Notes: generated by a model from the sequence alone, not told the origin. Shown: positions 1 to 9,847, counted from the stretch's first letter. The stretch is 64,000 nt of DNA from Desmonostoc muscorum LEGE 12446 (GCF_015207005.2 NZ_JADEXS020000001.1:2604001-2668000); one strand, 5' to 3'. Translations and numbers: made by a program.

Positions 1-1
1 A

Positions 2-430
2 TTAGCTGGTTTTTTTGGTAAGATTTACTTGTTTTGGGCTGGTTGGCAAGCAGGTCTTTACGGATTAGTCTTGCTGGGCTTAGTTACTAGCGTCGTCTCC
101 ATATATTACTACATTCGCGTAGTCAAGATGATGGTAGTCAAAGAACCCCATGAAATGTCAGACGCAGTGAAGAATTATCCCCAAATACGATGGAATTTGC
201 CTGGATTTAGACCTTTGCAAGTTGGCTTAGTTGTCACTTTAATCGCCACTTCCATTGCAGGGATTTTGTCAAATCCACTATTTACACTGGCTAACCATTC
301 CATCTCCCATACTGCAATTTTGCAAGCAACAGTCAATAACGCTGCACAAGCACAAAATCTACGACTTGCACCAAAGGTAGATTCAGTAAGTCAGTCTCAA
401 CCCTCAGTTGATTCGACTGCTAAGATTTAA
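2..430 (+). CDS. ndhB: NAD(P)H-quinone oxidoreductase subunit 2 (NdhB), C-terminal fragment
   Basis: The reading frame is open from base 2 and ends with TAA at 428-430, so only the last ~142 residues are present. NdhB is a proton-pumping, antiporter-like membrane subunit of the thylakoid NDH-1 complex (respiration, cyclic electron flow, CO2 uptake). The visible part has a hydrophobic helix ([20 protein letters not shown]), the conserved [17 protein letters not shown] stretch, the [14 protein letters not shown] segment and a last membrane helix ending in GILSNPLF. The polar Gln/Ser-rich tail after it is variable in the family. A strong terminator follows 40 bp downstream. Confidence 0.95.
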   Translation, partial: LAGFFGKIYLFWAGWQAGLYGLVLLGLVTSVVSIYYYIRVVKMMVVKEPHEMSDAVKNYPQIRWNLPGFRPLQVGLVVTLIATSIAGILSNPLFTLANHSISHTAILQATVNNAAQAQNLRLAPKVDSVSQSQPSVDSTAKI

Positions 431-469
431 CAATCTGAATCTCAATAAAACTTTGTGCTATTAAAGAAG

Positions 470-502
470 CGCCTGTTTGCTAATTAGCAAACAGGCGTTT
501 TT
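470..502 (+). terminator. Rho-independent terminator of ndhB
   Basis: A perfect inverted repeat with arms CGCCTGTTTGCTA (470-482) and TAGCAAACAGGCG (485-497) is followed at once by TTTTTC on the plus strand. It lies 40 bp after the ndhB stop. Confidence 0.88.
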
Positions 503-525
503 CAATTTAGATTCACTAAATTGAC

Positions 526-676
526 GTGAGTTCGATGAACCTCTCTCCAACCCCTCTCCGAGACGGAGAGGGGCAATAAGATCCTGAGTTGGGCACGAAA
601 AATTAGGGTTTCTAAGCCTCTCCCCAAAACGGGGAGAGGAATGAAAGCGGGGTTCTTTGGCATCTGTCGAACTCAC
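526..676. repeat. Small inverted-terminus repeat element
   Basis: About 150 bp bounded by GTGAGTTCGA (526-535) and its exact reverse complement TCGAACTCAC (667-676). Inside are two GC-rich palindromic blocks, CCTCTCC..GGAGAGG around 541-574 and CCTCTCCCC..GGGGAGAGG around 620-641. There is no coding potential worth supporting. It resembles the dispersed CCCTCTCC-type repeats of Nostoc genomes. Mobility is an inference. Confidence 0.5.
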
Positions 677-705
677 ATTAAACTGAGATCCAGACCACTA
701 TTTAC

Positions 706-735
706 AATCTAAAATCCAAAATCTAAAATCCAAAA
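706..735. repeat. Short tandem repeat (14 bp x 2)
   Basis: Two head-to-tail copies of AATCTAAAATCCAA (two heptamers each) lie just past the stop codon of the minus-strand kinase gene. This is a typical heptamer-type STRR of heterocystous cyanobacteria. Confidence 0.6.
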
Positions 736-737
736 TA

Positions 738-2102
738 CTATGAGTTAACAGGTATCTTAATTACAAATTCTGCACCTTTTCCTGGAGTAGAAAAACAGCT
801 AAGCTGTCCGCCATGTTTTTCCACTATAATTTGATAGCTTATAGATAGACCTAGCCCAGTACCTTTGCCCACGGGTTTAGTAGTGAAAAATGGGTCAAAT
901 AGCTTTGAGCGAACTTGTTCACTAATTCCCAAACCATTATCAGCAATAGTAACCACTATCCAATTTTTATCAATCACTTCAGTTGTAATTTGAATTTGGG
1001 GATTGTCATTTGTTTTTGAATTGACTGCTGACCACCGACCACTGAGTGCCGACTTTTCCAAAGCATCGATCGCATTAGCCAGGATATTCATAAATACTTG
1101 ATTGAGTTGACAAGGGTAGCAAGTCACATTAGGTAATTGCCCATATTTTTTAATGACTTTGATTTCTGGGTACTCATGTGTAGCATGCAGCCGATGATCC
1201 AAAATCATTAAAGTACTATCAATTCCTTCGTGAATATTGACTTGCTTAAGTTCAGCTTCATCAAGTCGGCAAAAATTTCGCAATGATTTAACAATTTCTT
1301 GAATACGCTCTGTTCCCACCGTCATAGATTTGAAGAGTTTAGTTATATCTTGAATCAGAAAATTTAAGTCTATTTCTTCTATTTGCTTTTGAATTTCTAG
1401 AGGAGGATTGGGGCAAATTTGTTGATAAATTTCCAACAATTTCAGTAAATCCTGAGTATATTTATGGGCGTAATGAAGGTTACCATAAATAAAACTGACG
1501 GGGTTATTCACTTCATGGGCAATACCAGCGACCATCTGGCCTAAACTAGACATTTTCTCCGCTTGGATAAGCTGAGTTTGGGTAAGTTGTAGTTCGTTTA
1601 ATGTTTCTTGTAAAGCAGTTGTACGTTCCTCAACCCGAATTTCTAATTCTTCATTTGCTTTTTGGAGTTCTAACTCCGCCTGTTTACGTTTTTGAACTTC
1701 TTTTGCTAACTCATCAATTTTCTGGTTTAGAAGGACGAAATTATTGCTGGCTACAGTTCTATTTTCCAAGCGCAAAAGAATTAAAGCTGAAGATTCAGGA
1801 GACCAAGGTTGAATAACTGCTCCTTGACTCCGGCATATTAATGTCTGCCCATTATTTGTACGTAAAGTTAAAGAACCTAAAATCATTGCTCTGCTAGTAG
1901 AACAAGCTTGCAGGTACTTTATAATATCGTTGGCAGACTCAGTTACCAAATCAAAGAGCATTTTCCCTTGCAGCTCCTGCCGGCGTAATCTCAGCATATC
2001 TGCTACTGGTTGATTGGTAGCTAACACTTGACCCTCACTACTCACCAAAAGTAAAGGCTCTGGTAAAACTCTGGCAAGTTCAAGAAATTGTTCAGGAGTC
2101 AT
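738..2102 (-). CDS. PAS-type sensor histidine kinase
   Basis: 454 residues, soluble. Residues ~1-115 form a PAS-like sensor region ([22 protein letters not shown]). Residues ~120-185 form a long coiled coil. The HisKA H-box has the phospho-acceptor His196 in GIAHEVNNP. The ATPase shows an N-box ([15 protein letters not shown], 334-348), G1 (DNGLGIS, ~388-394) and G2 (GKGTGLGLS, ~412-420). It autophosphorylates in response to an unknown cue; no receiver is attached. Residues ~350-363, just after the N-box, are encoded by five heptamers that look like a repeat insertion. It is the last gene of a minus-strand signalling cluster, 68 bp after the methanogen-output-domain gene. Confidence 0.9.
   Translation of the reverse strand: MTPEQFLELARVLPEPLLLVSSEGQVLATNQPVADMLRLRRQELQGKMLFDLVTESANDIIKYLQACSTSRAMILGSLTLRTNNGQTLICRSQGAVIQPWSPESSALILLRLENRTVASNNFVLLNQKIDELAKEVQKRKQAELELQKANEELEIRVEERTTALQETLNELQLTQTQLIQAEKMSSLGQMVAGIAHEVNNPVSFIYGNLHYAHKYTQDLLKLLEIYQQICPNPPLEIQKQIEEIDLNFLIQDITKLFKSMTVGTERIQEIVKSLRNFCRLDEAELKQVNIHEGIDSTLMILDHRLHATHEYPEIKVIKKYGQLPNVTCYPCQLNQVFMNILANAIDALEKSALSGRWSAVNSKTNDNPQIQITTEVIDKNWIVVTIADNGLGISEQVRSKLFDPFFTTKPVGKGTGLGLSISYQIIVEKHGGQLSCFSTPGKGAEFVIKIPVNS
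1021..1055. repeat. Heptamer array inside the kinase gene
   Basis: Five consecutive 7-mers (TTGACTG, CTGACCA, CCGACCA, CTGAGTG, CCGACTT on the plus strand) occupy the loop after the kinase N-box. The reading frame stays open. A related ATGAC heptamer array sits at the equivalent loop of the large kinase at 10240-16089. Confidence 0.7.
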
Positions 2103-2170
2103 GAGGCTTGCAATTTCAAGTTGGACTACAGTTTACCGATCTACACCAGAGTTGGTATGCTGGGGTTATT

Positions 2171-2728
2171 TTAGACAGACTCTAATCCTCTAAAGTATTC
2201 TCGACCTTCTGCATCTTCCGCTTCTGGAGTAAATTTTAAATAAACAATAACTCTGCATCCAGAAGCACCCTCTGCTATGGTATCTTGCAATTTTACTTTC
2301 GCATACCCTAGATTATTAGCTGCGATCGTTCCAAAGACGTTTGAAGTCATCATACACATAGCAGGGCGATTAAGAACTTTATCGCCAAATGGGCAAACGC
2401 GGTTGCCAAAAACAATTTTTTCATCATCCTGTTCAATCACATAAAAATCGCCTTGAATTCGTTTTTTTAAATCAACTAAGACATCAGCTACTTGCTTTGG
2501 AGAAAGATTTGAGACCTCCAAAGCAGATTTGTAATATTGGTTAATCTGCCTACCCATTCTTTCACCAACTACGCTAATAAATCCAGAAGCTTCTTCTAAG
2601 CCAACTACATCGTGCAAAGTACCAGATAATTCTCTGATTAATGTACGTAAAAATATGTCCCGTTCTAAAGGAAGATTCAGGCTACTGATTGAATGATTAA
2701 GGGAATTTGTCATAGACTTTAAGGACAC
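2171..2728 (-). CDS. Methanogen output domain 1 (MetOD1)-like protein
   Basis: 185 residues with no membrane segment. The C-terminal two thirds carry Cys-Pro-Phe-Gly (RVCPFGD), a second pair region ([17 protein letters not shown]) and a third Cys ([11 protein letters not shown]), the pattern of the MetOD1/V4R-like output domains often found with bacterial two-component proteins. The first possible start is GTG at 2728; ATG at 2713 (residue 6) is a reasonable alternative. It probably belongs to the same transcript as the kinase downstream. Assignment to the domain family is from pattern memory; the biochemical role is unknown, and the conserved cysteines suggest metal or redox binding (inference). 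Confidence 0.65.
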   Translation of the reverse strand: MSLKSMTNSLNHSISSLNLPLERDIFLRTLIRELSGTLHDVVGLEEASGFISVVGERMGRQINQYYKSALEVSNLSPKQVADVLVDLKKRIQGDFYVIEQDDEKIVFGNRVCPFGDKVLNRPAMCMMTSNVFGTIAANNLGYAKVKLQDTIAEGASGCRVIVYLKFTPEAEDAEGREYFRGLESV

Positions 2729-2732
2729 AACT

Positions 2733-2750
2733 CTAGAACTACAGTTCTAG
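2733..2750. promoter_or_regulatory. Perfect palindrome upstream of the MetOD1 gene
   Basis: CTAGAACT-ac-AGTTCTAG is a perfect 8-bp inverted repeat with a 2-bp spacer, ending 5 bp before the GTG start (20 bp before the ATG). It could be an operator or an mRNA hairpin over the ribosome-binding region. There is no poly-U tract, so it is not a classic terminator. Confidence 0.45.
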
Positions 2751-3113
2751 GATTCCCCAAAATGTCTAGAAAGTAACTGCTTATGGCAGTTTTAAATTGT
2801 GTGAACTACAGCAATTCCCAGAAGCCCACAGCCGTGCGCCTCTACCATTCAAACCGGATATAATCTCTTTATTGAGAGAATTTAATACTTGCTTATCTGA
2901 TGAATAGCAATAGTCATCATTAAGCCTTCAAGCTTTTGTCATTCAATAATATACTCTAAAGTTATTCTATTTTTTGACATCATCGTTTAACTGGCGATTG
3001 ATAACCCTAATATACTTCCTGATATCAACTTGTGTTATTTATGTAAAAATCAATTAATTGATACAGCAGAATCCAGAAGTCATAATCCTGAATTATGCTG
3101 TAATTTTGCTATT
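2751..3113. other. Intergenic, no gene seen
   Basis: AT-rich spacer between the MetOD1 gene and the next kinase gene upstream in the cluster. All frames are short and interrupted. Any promoter of the MetOD1 gene should lie here, but I could not pick one with confidence. Confidence 0.5.
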
Positions 3114-4157
3114 TTAATAAATTGGAAGAGTTATTATAAATTCTGAACCTTCTCCCAACACAGAATTTACTTCCAAAGTTCCCCTATGTTTTTGGACAAT
3201 TATTTGATAAGAAATTGATAACCCTAATCCTGTTCCTTTACCCGCTGGTTTTGTTGTAAATAAATGGTTAAAAATTTTTTCTTTTACTTCGGCTGATATT
3301 CCTACCCCATTATCTTTAATCCGAATCAATGCGTGACTTTTATCTTCAGTTAAAGCAGTATTAATTGTAATTTGATTGGGACTTGCCCTAATCTGATCAA
3401 AACTCAAGCCATAATTAGACTCTTCTAAAGCATCAATTGCATTTGCTAATAAATTCATAAATACCTGATTTAGTTGTCCTGGAAAGCATTCTAATATCAA
3501 AAATTCACCGTAGTCTTGAATTACTTGAATAGCAGGACGCATCTTATTCGCTTGTAAACGGTACTTGAGAATAACCAGAGTACTGTTAATACCTTCATGA
3601 AGGTTAAAGAGAACTTTTTGTTCTGTATCTGATCTAGAGAAAGTTCGCAAGCTCTTGCTCAGATTGGAAATCCGATCTGTGCCTTCTTTAATTGAGGAAA
3701 TGAGTTTAGGCAAATCCTCGCGCACATATTCTAGATCAAGAAATTCGATTTTTTCTTGAATTTCCTGAGATGCTTTGGGATAAATTTGCTGATAAAGATC
3801 TATCATATCTAATAAATTCTGAATATACTCTTGAGCCGGAGTAAGATTACCTGCTATAAACGCAATTGGGTTGTTAATTTCGTGAGCTACATCTGCAACC
3901 AGACTTCCCAAAGTAGACATTTTGTTCTCCATAATTTGAAGATTAAGAAGCATCGTTTCTAATTCCTGACTTCTTTCCTCTAATTTGCTTTGATACTCTT
4001 GTAACTCATCAATTACTTTTTTCAGCAGAGATTCTTTTTTTTTATTTATATCTTCTAGTTTCATCCGGTCTGTCTCAGAGCGTTCCAATTTTTTTTGGAG
4101 AATTCTATTCGTTTTTTTGAGTTGTTGAATTTCTTTTTCACAATCAAAACTTGCCAT
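3114..4157 (-). CDS. Coiled-coil histidine kinase without sensor domain
   Basis: 347 residues. Residues 1-78 are an uninterrupted Lys/Glu-rich coiled coil in place of a sensor domain. HisKA follows with His92 in DVAHEINNP, then the N-box ([18 protein letters not shown]), G1 (DNGVGIS) and G2 (GKGTGLGLS) motifs of the ATPase. It starts 6 bp after the stop of the FIST gene, which indicates translational coupling. The FIST protein could therefore be its ligand-sensing partner (inference). The catalytic part closely resembles the other kinases of this cluster, suggesting paralogues made by duplication. Confidence 0.9.
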   Translation of the reverse strand: MASFDCEKEIQQLKKTNRILQKKLERSETDRMKLEDINKKKESLLKKVIDELQEYQSKLEERSQELETMLLNLQIMENKMSTLGSLVADVAHEINNPIAFIAGNLTPAQEYIQNLLDMIDLYQQIYPKASQEIQEKIEFLDLEYVREDLPKLISSIKEGTDRISNLSKSLRTFSRSDTEQKVLFNLHEGINSTLVILKYRLQANKMRPAIQVIQDYGEFLILECFPGQLNQVFMNLLANAIDALEESNYGLSFDQIRASPNQITINTALTEDKSHALIRIKDNGVGISAEVKEKIFNHLFTTKPAGKGTGLGLSISYQIIVQKHRGTLEVNSVLGEGSEFIITLPIY

Positions 4158-4163
4158 CAGCTT

Positions 4164-5333
4164 TTACTGAACTCCCAAAATTAAAGTTACAAAAGTTTCG
4201 TTGTGAAATTGCGTTTGACTCATTAGATCTATAGGAGCAATCTCTCCATTAGAATAAAATCCACAGGCAGGTAAAGAGTTTTTCAGACAAAGTTTTGTAT
4301 TCTCGTACTCTTCTTGTGCCCTCGTACCAAGTATTTGCCGACGAGCTACACATGAAAAAAACAAAACTGCACTTGGTTCTGTACCTGGATAATTATCTAA
4401 AGCATTCATAAATGATGCTTTAGAAGCTGCGAGAATATCTTCATAACCTGCTTCAGAAATTTGAATAAGTGCTTGGTCAGGAATATCCGCAAAAAAGGTG
4501 ATGCTACCAGATTCTTGATTATAAGCAATGGGCGCTCTGATATAAAATTTGTCTGAATCTTGCTCAAAGACTGCTAGGGGATATTCCATTGAAGGAGGAA
4601 GCAAACCTAAATAATGATGATAAAAATCTAGGGCTGCCTTACCATCTATTTCATAGACAATGTTCTTATCTACTTTGGTTATTTTACTGATTTGACCGAT
4701 GGGATGCCAACCACTTGCAACACCATGAGAAAATAATATTTTTCCACAAAAAAGCAGAATTGGTACAGAATCACTTAAAACTTCTGTTTGAAAAAATTGA
4801 TATGTATTTTGATATTTGGACTGGTCGGCTGCTAAACCACCAAATATGGGTACATTTTGACCAAGAGCTAACTTTAAGCCATTTAATATAGAGACACCAC
4901 TAGTTGTGAGACTTTCTGGATGAGTTAAACATAGGCTTGGTGCTGCTGTACTTTTTGCTTTGGCCTGCTCTACAGCTTGTTTGGTTGCAGTAATTGTATC
5001 GGCTGAAATTTGGCGTCCAACTCCTGCATGAATTTCTACTTCATCTGAACAAAACAACATCAAAGTGATTGAGTCTTGCTGAAATTCTAGAACTGAAGAA
5101 ATTTCGCCATCTGTTGTTCCACCAATTAACTCAATCCCGCGAAAAGCTTGATGAATTTGCTGCAAAATCAGGTAATGATCGAAGTCAATTGCAGCAAAAA
5201 GAATTCCAGCTTGTGGAATATATCCTCCAAGAGAAGTGATGCATTGTTGAATAACTTCCTCAACTGCTGATAGAGAATCTGGATCGTTACTATGACCTAC
5301 TACTGCTTTGAACATATATTGATATATAAACAA
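4164..5333 (-). CDS. FIST N/C domain sensory protein
   Basis: 389 residues. The N-terminal FIST domain shows the LIGGTTDGEISS motif, and the FIST-C domain lies in the second half (residues ~230-370, with VLFFSCVARRQILG and the conserved ACGFYSNGEIAP). FIST proteins are predicted cytoplasmic sensors of small ligands, possibly amino acids, coupled to two-component or cyclic-di-GMP signalling. The first ATG (5333) gives MFIYQYMFKAVVG; the second (residue 7, 5315) matches family starts better. No clear Shine-Dalgarno is seen for either. It is sandwiched between a receiver-kinase and a coiled-coil kinase with very short gaps. Confidence 0.88.
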   Translation of the reverse strand: MFIYQYMFKAVVGHSNDPDSLSAVEEVIQQCITSLGGYIPQAGILFAAIDFDHYLILQQIHQAFRGIELIGGTTDGEISSVLEFQQDSITLMLFCSDEVEIHAGVGRQISADTITATKQAVEQAKAKSTAAPSLCLTHPESLTTSGVSILNGLKLALGQNVPIFGGLAADQSKYQNTYQFFQTEVLSDSVPILLFCGKILFSHGVASGWHPIGQISKITKVDKNIVYEIDGKAALDFYHHYLGLLPPSMEYPLAVFEQDSDKFYIRAPIAYNQESGSITFFADIPDQALIQISEAGYEDILAASKASFMNALDNYPGTEPSAVLFFSCVARRQILGTRAQEEYENTKLCLKNSLPACGFYSNGEIAPIDLMSQTQFHNETFVTLILGVQ

Positions 5334-5377
5334 TTATTTTTGCACATAATTAGAGTTCCCAAATTCTCAGCAACATT

Positions 5378-6706
5378 TTATGATTTTTGAATGGGAAGCT
5401 TAATGATAAACTCCGAACCTTCTGCTGGTGCTGATTTTACTTCCAGAGTTCCTCCATGTTTATCGACAACAATTTGACGAGCAATAGATAGTCCTAATCC
5501 TGTACCTTGACCCACGGGTTTGGTGGTGAATAAGTGGTCGAAGATTTTTTGTTGAACTTCACCCGACATTCCCACGCCATTATCTTTAATCCGAATGAAG
5601 ACATGAGTTTTATCTTCATTCAGGCTGGTTTGAATCCAAATTTGATTGGGATTGACCTCAATTTCAACATAGCTACGCCCTAAATTAGACTCTTCTAAAG
5701 CATCAATAGCATTAGCTAATAAATTCATAAATACTTGATTTATTTGTCCGCTAAAGCATTCTATTTCAGGTATATTATCGTAATTTTTAATAACCTCAAT
5801 ATTAGGACGAGATTCTGATGCTTTTAAGCGATGCTTGAGGATCATGATTGTGCTGTCAATACCATCATGAATATTGCAATAAACTTTGCGATCGCTATCT
5901 CCTCTCGAAAAATTTCGCAGACTGGTACTGATGTTGCGAATCCGTTGAACACCTTCTTTCATCGAAGAAATTAAGTTAGGTAAATCGGAAAGCATGTACT
6001 GCAAATCCATCGCTGCAATTTCTTCTTGAATTTCTGCAACTGGATGAGGATAATGCTGTTGATAAAGCTCAATTAGCTTAGTCATGGCTTGGAAATATAC
6101 CCAAGCGTGACCGAGATTACCATGAATGCAACCAACTGGATTATTAATTTCATGAGCAACCCCTGCAACTAATTGGCCAAGGGCAGACATTTTTTCTGTC
6201 TGTATAAGCTGGAGTTGTGATTCTTGTAAATCTTTTAGTGCCTTAGACAATGCTGCTGTTCTTTGGGCAACTCGTTTTTCTAAAGTTTTTGTGAGATTTC
6301 GTAATTGAAGATGGGTTTTAATTCTTGCTAATAGTTCTTCCTCGTTAAAAGGTTTTGTGATGTAGTCAACTGCACCGATATTTAGACCTTTGATTTTACT
6401 ATCTGTATCTGAGTTGGCTGTCATAAAAATTACAGGAATATCACAAGTTTCATAATTTTCTTTCAACTTTTTACATGTTTCAAAACCATCTATTTTCGGC
6501 ATCATTACATCTAGCAAAATCAAATCAGGTAGTCTAGATTCAACATGTTTTAGTGCCCTTTCTCCATTAACTTCTGTTACCACTTCAAAGCCTGCATTAG
6601 TTAATATTTGAAAGACAATTTCTAAATTAGTAGTAGTATCATCTACCACTAAAATTAAATTATGTTCTGAAATATTAGATATGTTTATATTTTGTTTATA
6701 ACTCAT
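5378..6706 (-). CDS. Receiver-histidine kinase hybrid protein
   Basis: 442 residues. Residues ~16-135 form a receiver domain with acidic pocket VVDDTTTN, phospho-acceptor Asp66 (LILLDVMMPKIDGFE) and Lys118 (ITKPF). A coiled coil follows (136-172), then HisKA with His185 (GVAHEINNP), N-box, G1 (DNGVGMS) and G2 (GQGTGLGLS). The receiver at the N-terminus means the kinase is itself controlled by an upstream histidine kinase. It is the first gene of the minus-strand cluster; the FIST gene follows 44 bp later. Confidence 0.92.
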   Translation of the reverse strand: MSYKQNINISNISEHNLILVVDDTTTNLEIVFQILTNAGFEVVTEVNGERALKHVESRLPDLILLDVMMPKIDGFETCKKLKENYETCDIPVIFMTANSDTDSKIKGLNIGAVDYITKPFNEEELLARIKTHLQLRNLTKTLEKRVAQRTAALSKALKDLQESQLQLIQTEKMSALGQLVAGVAHEINNPVGCIHGNLGHAWVYFQAMTKLIELYQQHYPHPVAEIQEEIAAMDLQYMLSDLPNLISSMKEGVQRIRNISTSLRNFSRGDSDRKVYCNIHDGIDSTIMILKHRLKASESRPNIEVIKNYDNIPEIECFSGQINQVFMNLLANAIDALEESNLGRSYVEIEVNPNQIWIQTSLNEDKTHVFIRIKDNGVGMSGEVQQKIFDHLFTTKPVGQGTGLGLSIARQIVVDKHGGTLEVKSAPAEGSEFIIKLPIQKS

Positions 6707-7323
6707 GTATTTAAATTAATTTAACTCCTTATTACTTGTTTATCATTAGCTCTGGGATTGTAACTAAGCCAGTTCTATTTTTTTAACGAACTGACTGAGA
6801 AATTTACAGTGTGACAATTCTATAGTTCCCAAAAACTCTCATAACAGCAACATTCTCACACCAAATTGTCATATGCCACCAGGGGGCGATCGCCACAGAT
6901 AAATATTAACCACAAATTTTTGCTTTTACCAAAGTTTAATACGTTATTTTCTGAAATTAATCATTATTACCCTTGTCTTTTTATAAAAGTAGCGCTAGCC
7001 CAAAACAGTATTTTTATGCCATAGGTTAAGTTTTTTAGTTCGTCAACAGCATTTATGATGAGCAGACAAAACCAAAATGTAACTATTTTTATGAAAAAAA
7101 TATAATTAGAGATAATTACGGTTATGTTTTTTGAAAAAACATTGAACAATAGCCAAGTAAGTTTTGAAATATTCATATACCTTTACGCACCAATACTCAT
7201 GACTTAACTATGAGTTACATGCTTTAGAAAACACGGTGCTACAGTGAAATTTTTCAAAATCACTCTGTCATAGACTCTGAAAATTGCTATTGCCTTTGTT
7301 GTCTTGTAATAAATGTTTGCTTT
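6707..7323. other. Divergent promoter region, no gene supported
   Basis: 617 bp between the divergent receiver-kinase and terpene-synthase genes, so it must contain both promoters. It holds one extended HIP1 site (GGCGATCGCC near 6874) and AT-rich DNA. A 69-codon minus-strand frame at 6967-7176 has an Ile/Phe/Lys composition that just reflects AT-rich sequence and is not supported. Confidence 0.5.
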
Positions 7324-8292
7324 ATGAAAGAATTACTTTCTCCTAGTTTGTACTGTCCATTTCCACACCAAATCAATAAGCATGTTGATATTTTGCAAGA
7401 ATATGCTCTTGAATGGGTGCTTCGCTTTAACCTACAAGCAAGTGAAACTGCTTTTGCGCGTTTATCCAAGTCAAAATTTTTCTTGTTAGCTGCAAGTGCC
7501 TATCCAAACTGTGATTTGGAAGAACTTAAGATTGGAAATGACTGGCTTAGCTGGGTGTTTATTTGGGATGATCAATGCGATATGTCCGAGTTCAAAAAAC
7601 AGCCGGAAGCACTCAAAATTTTTCAGCAAAGATTTATAGAAATATTGAAAGGATCGGAACCAACGAGCCAGGATATGCCCATTAATCATGCCTTGGCCGA
7701 TTTGCGACAACGAACACGCCAAAGAACAAACGAAAAATGGTTCAACCACTTTCTCCACTGCTTTGAGCAATATTGCCACGGATGTGTAGAGGAAGCAGCT
7801 ATTCGTGCCCAAGGAATTGTACCTGATATTGACACTTATATGAAGTGCAGAAGGTTCAGTGTAGGCGGATATCTTTTTCTAACGGTAAGTGAATTTTGTA
7901 ATCAGTTCATGCTCTCTGATGTTTTACGAAATCATGAAATTGTCAAAAAATTAGAACTGCTAACAATTGATATTCTTGCCTGGTGTAATGATGTTTTTTC
8001 AGCATCCAGAGAAATGGAGAGTGGTGATGTTCATAATTTAGTATTAGTGCTACATTATCTCCAAACAATACCTTTGAATGAAGCAATTAATCTTGCTGCT
8101 AGTATGCATAATAAAAAGGTCAAAGAGTTAATAAATTTAGAAGCATCTATTCCCTCTTTTGGAGAAGAAATAGATGTGGAAATGGCAAAATATATATCAA
8201 TAATGCACTCCTGGATTAGTGGCAATCTAAATTGGTATTCTCTTACTGGCCGCTATGAGACTACAGAGAAACTGGAGCTAGTTAATTGTTAA
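7324..8292 (+). CDS. Sesquiterpene synthase (germacrene A / selinene synthase type)
   Basis: 322 residues, class I terpene cyclase. The Mg2+-binding aspartate motif DDQCD is at 82-86, the NSE motif NDVFSASRE at 222-230, an Arg sensor region (KCRRFSVGG) at ~174-182 and a C-terminal Arg-Tyr pair at ~308. It should cyclise farnesyl diphosphate. The sequence closely resembles the characterised Nostoc enzymes (germacrene A synthase of PCC 7120, 8a-epi-alpha-selinene synthase of N. punctiforme), which also sit beside a CYP110 P450. The exact product cannot be read from sequence. The ATG at 7324 begins right at the conserved N-terminal region. The P450 follows 150 bp downstream on the same strand. 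Confidence 0.92.
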   Translation: MKELLSPSLYCPFPHQINKHVDILQEYALEWVLRFNLQASETAFARLSKSKFFLLAASAYPNCDLEELKIGNDWLSWVFIWDDQCDMSEFKKQPEALKIFQQRFIEILKGSEPTSQDMPINHALADLRQRTRQRTNEKWFNHFLHCFEQYCHGCVEEAAIRAQGIVPDIDTYMKCRRFSVGGYLFLTVSEFCNQFMLSDVLRNHEIVKKLELLTIDILAWCNDVFSASREMESGDVHNLVLVLHYLQTIPLNEAINLAASMHNKKVKELINLEASIPSFGEEIDVEMAKYISIMHSWISGNLNWYSLTGRYETTEKLELVNC

Positions 8293-8442
8293 GTTCATTT
8301 CTAACTTTCAGATAAGTAATATCAAGTTCGCTTAATTACTTATAATTCAAAATTCTCCGCGTCCCCGCGTCAGCCTTAATTATAAGTATTCATCCGAATC
8401 TGATATAAATTTTAATGCTCCACTTCTGAGCATAATTTTCAA

Positions 8443-9846
8443 ATGAAAAAACAGATTCAACTACCAAATATTCTCAAAACTCATCCTTTTATCCAAAAGC
8501 TTCAATGGGTTGTTGATCCTGTTAGATTTATGGAAAAAGCGGCTCAGCAATATCCTGGCATTTTCACTGCTAAAATAGTTGGGTTTGGGGATACCGTAGT
8601 ATTTGTGAACCATCCCCAGGCAATCCAGGAAATTTTAACTAACGATAGAAAGAAGTTTGTAGCCGTTGGTGATGCGAATAGAATTGTGGAACCCTTGGTA
8701 GGGCAATATTCAGTTTCTTTGCTGGAGGGTATTCGTCACAAACAACAGCGACAACTTGTGATGCCTGCTTTTCATCGAGAGCGAATGCGAACCTATGGTC
8801 AACTGATCTGTACCCTTTGTACAAAAGTTTTTAGTCAGTCACCACTAAATCAACCCTTCTTGGCCCGTAATTTAACACAGGAGATATCTCTACAAGTTAT
8901 TTTAAAAGTTGTCTTGGGTTTGCATGAGGGAGAAAAACTTCAAAAACTTAAGCATCTATTGCCGCAGATGTTGGATCTTTTTCGATCGCCTTTTACTTGT
9001 AGTTTATTCTTTTTATCATTCTTGCAAAAGGATTTAGGAGCTTGGAGTACTTGGGGAAAATTCTTGCGCGATCGCCAACAAATTGATGAATTGCTCTATG
9101 CTGAAATTGCTGAACGCAGAGAGCAACCTGATTCAGAACGCATCGATATCTTATCCATGCTGATGTCCGCAAGAGATGACGCTGGTGAATCGATGACAGA
9201 TCAAGAGTTGCGCGATCAGTTGATGACCCTAATGCTTGCTGGATATGAAACTACAGCAACAGCGATCGCTTGGGGATTGTATTGGATTCACCAAAACCCG
9301 CTAGTCTGTGAAAAGCTAGTTGAGGAATTGGACACTCTTGGTGATTCTCCAGATCCCATGAGCATTGTCCGACTCCCATATCTCACAGCTGTTTGTAATG
9401 AAACCTTGCGAATTTATCCCCCGATAATGTTCTCTTTCCCTAGAGTAGTGCAAGAACCTGTAGAACTACTGGGACATCCTTTAGAGCCTGGAACTGTACT
9501 GCTTCCGAGTATTTATCTGGCTCATCAGCGTGAAGATTTATATCCCCAACCTAAGGAGTTTCGACCAGAGCGCTTTATAGAACGCCAATTTTCTCCTTAT
9601 GAATTTCTGCCTTTTGGTGGCGGTGTCCGTCGTTGTATGGGTGAGGCTTTGGCCTCATTTCAAATGAAACTAGTATTGGCAACCATCCTCTCACTCTATG
9701 AGTTGGCGCTAGTTAATCAGCAACCTGAGCGAGTTGAGCGCCGAGGTTTTACCCTAGCACCTGCTACTGGAATCAAGATGGTAATTACAGGGCGGCGTGT
9801 GCGTCCAGAGTCTTTAGCGAAGATGACAACGACGCCAATATTTTAA
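8443..9846 (+). CDS. Cytochrome P450, CYP110-like
   Basis: 467 residues, soluble bacterial type. I-helix oxygen-activation motif AGYETT (266-271), ExxR at Glu320-Arg323 (NETLRIYPP), PERF-type motif FRPERF (~373) and heme-binding loop FGGGVRRCMG with axial Cys398. CYP110 enzymes of Nostoc oxidise fatty acids, alkanes or sesquiterpenes. Position directly behind the terpene synthase suggests it oxidises that cyclase's product. A separate promoter in the 150 bp gap is possible. The stop is followed after one base by a MITE-like repeat. Confidence 0.93.
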   Translation: MKKQIQLPNILKTHPFIQKLQWVVDPVRFMEKAAQQYPGIFTAKIVGFGDTVVFVNHPQAIQEILTNDRKKFVAVGDANRIVEPLVGQYSVSLLEGIRHKQQRQLVMPAFHRERMRTYGQLICTLCTKVFSQSPLNQPFLARNLTQEISLQVILKVVLGLHEGEKLQKLKHLLPQMLDLFRSPFTCSLFFLSFLQKDLGAWSTWGKFLRDRQQIDELLYAEIAERREQPDSERIDILSMLMSARDDAGESMTDQELRDQLMTLMLAGYETTATAIAWGLYWIHQNPLVCEKLVEELDTLGDSPDPMSIVRLPYLTAVCNETLRIYPPIMFSFPRVVQEPVELLGHPLEPGTVLLPSIYLAHQREDLYPQPKEFRPERFIERQFSPYEFLPFGGGVRRCMGEALASFQMKLVLATILSLYELALVNQQPERVERRGFTLAPATGIKMVITGRRVRPESLAKMTTTPIF

Positions 9847-9847
9847 T

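Noticed and set aside
6967..7176. 69-codon minus-strand frame upstream of the terpene synthase
   Set aside because: Composition is that of random AT-rich DNA, no ribosome-binding site or recognisable motif, and it lies in a divergent promoter region.
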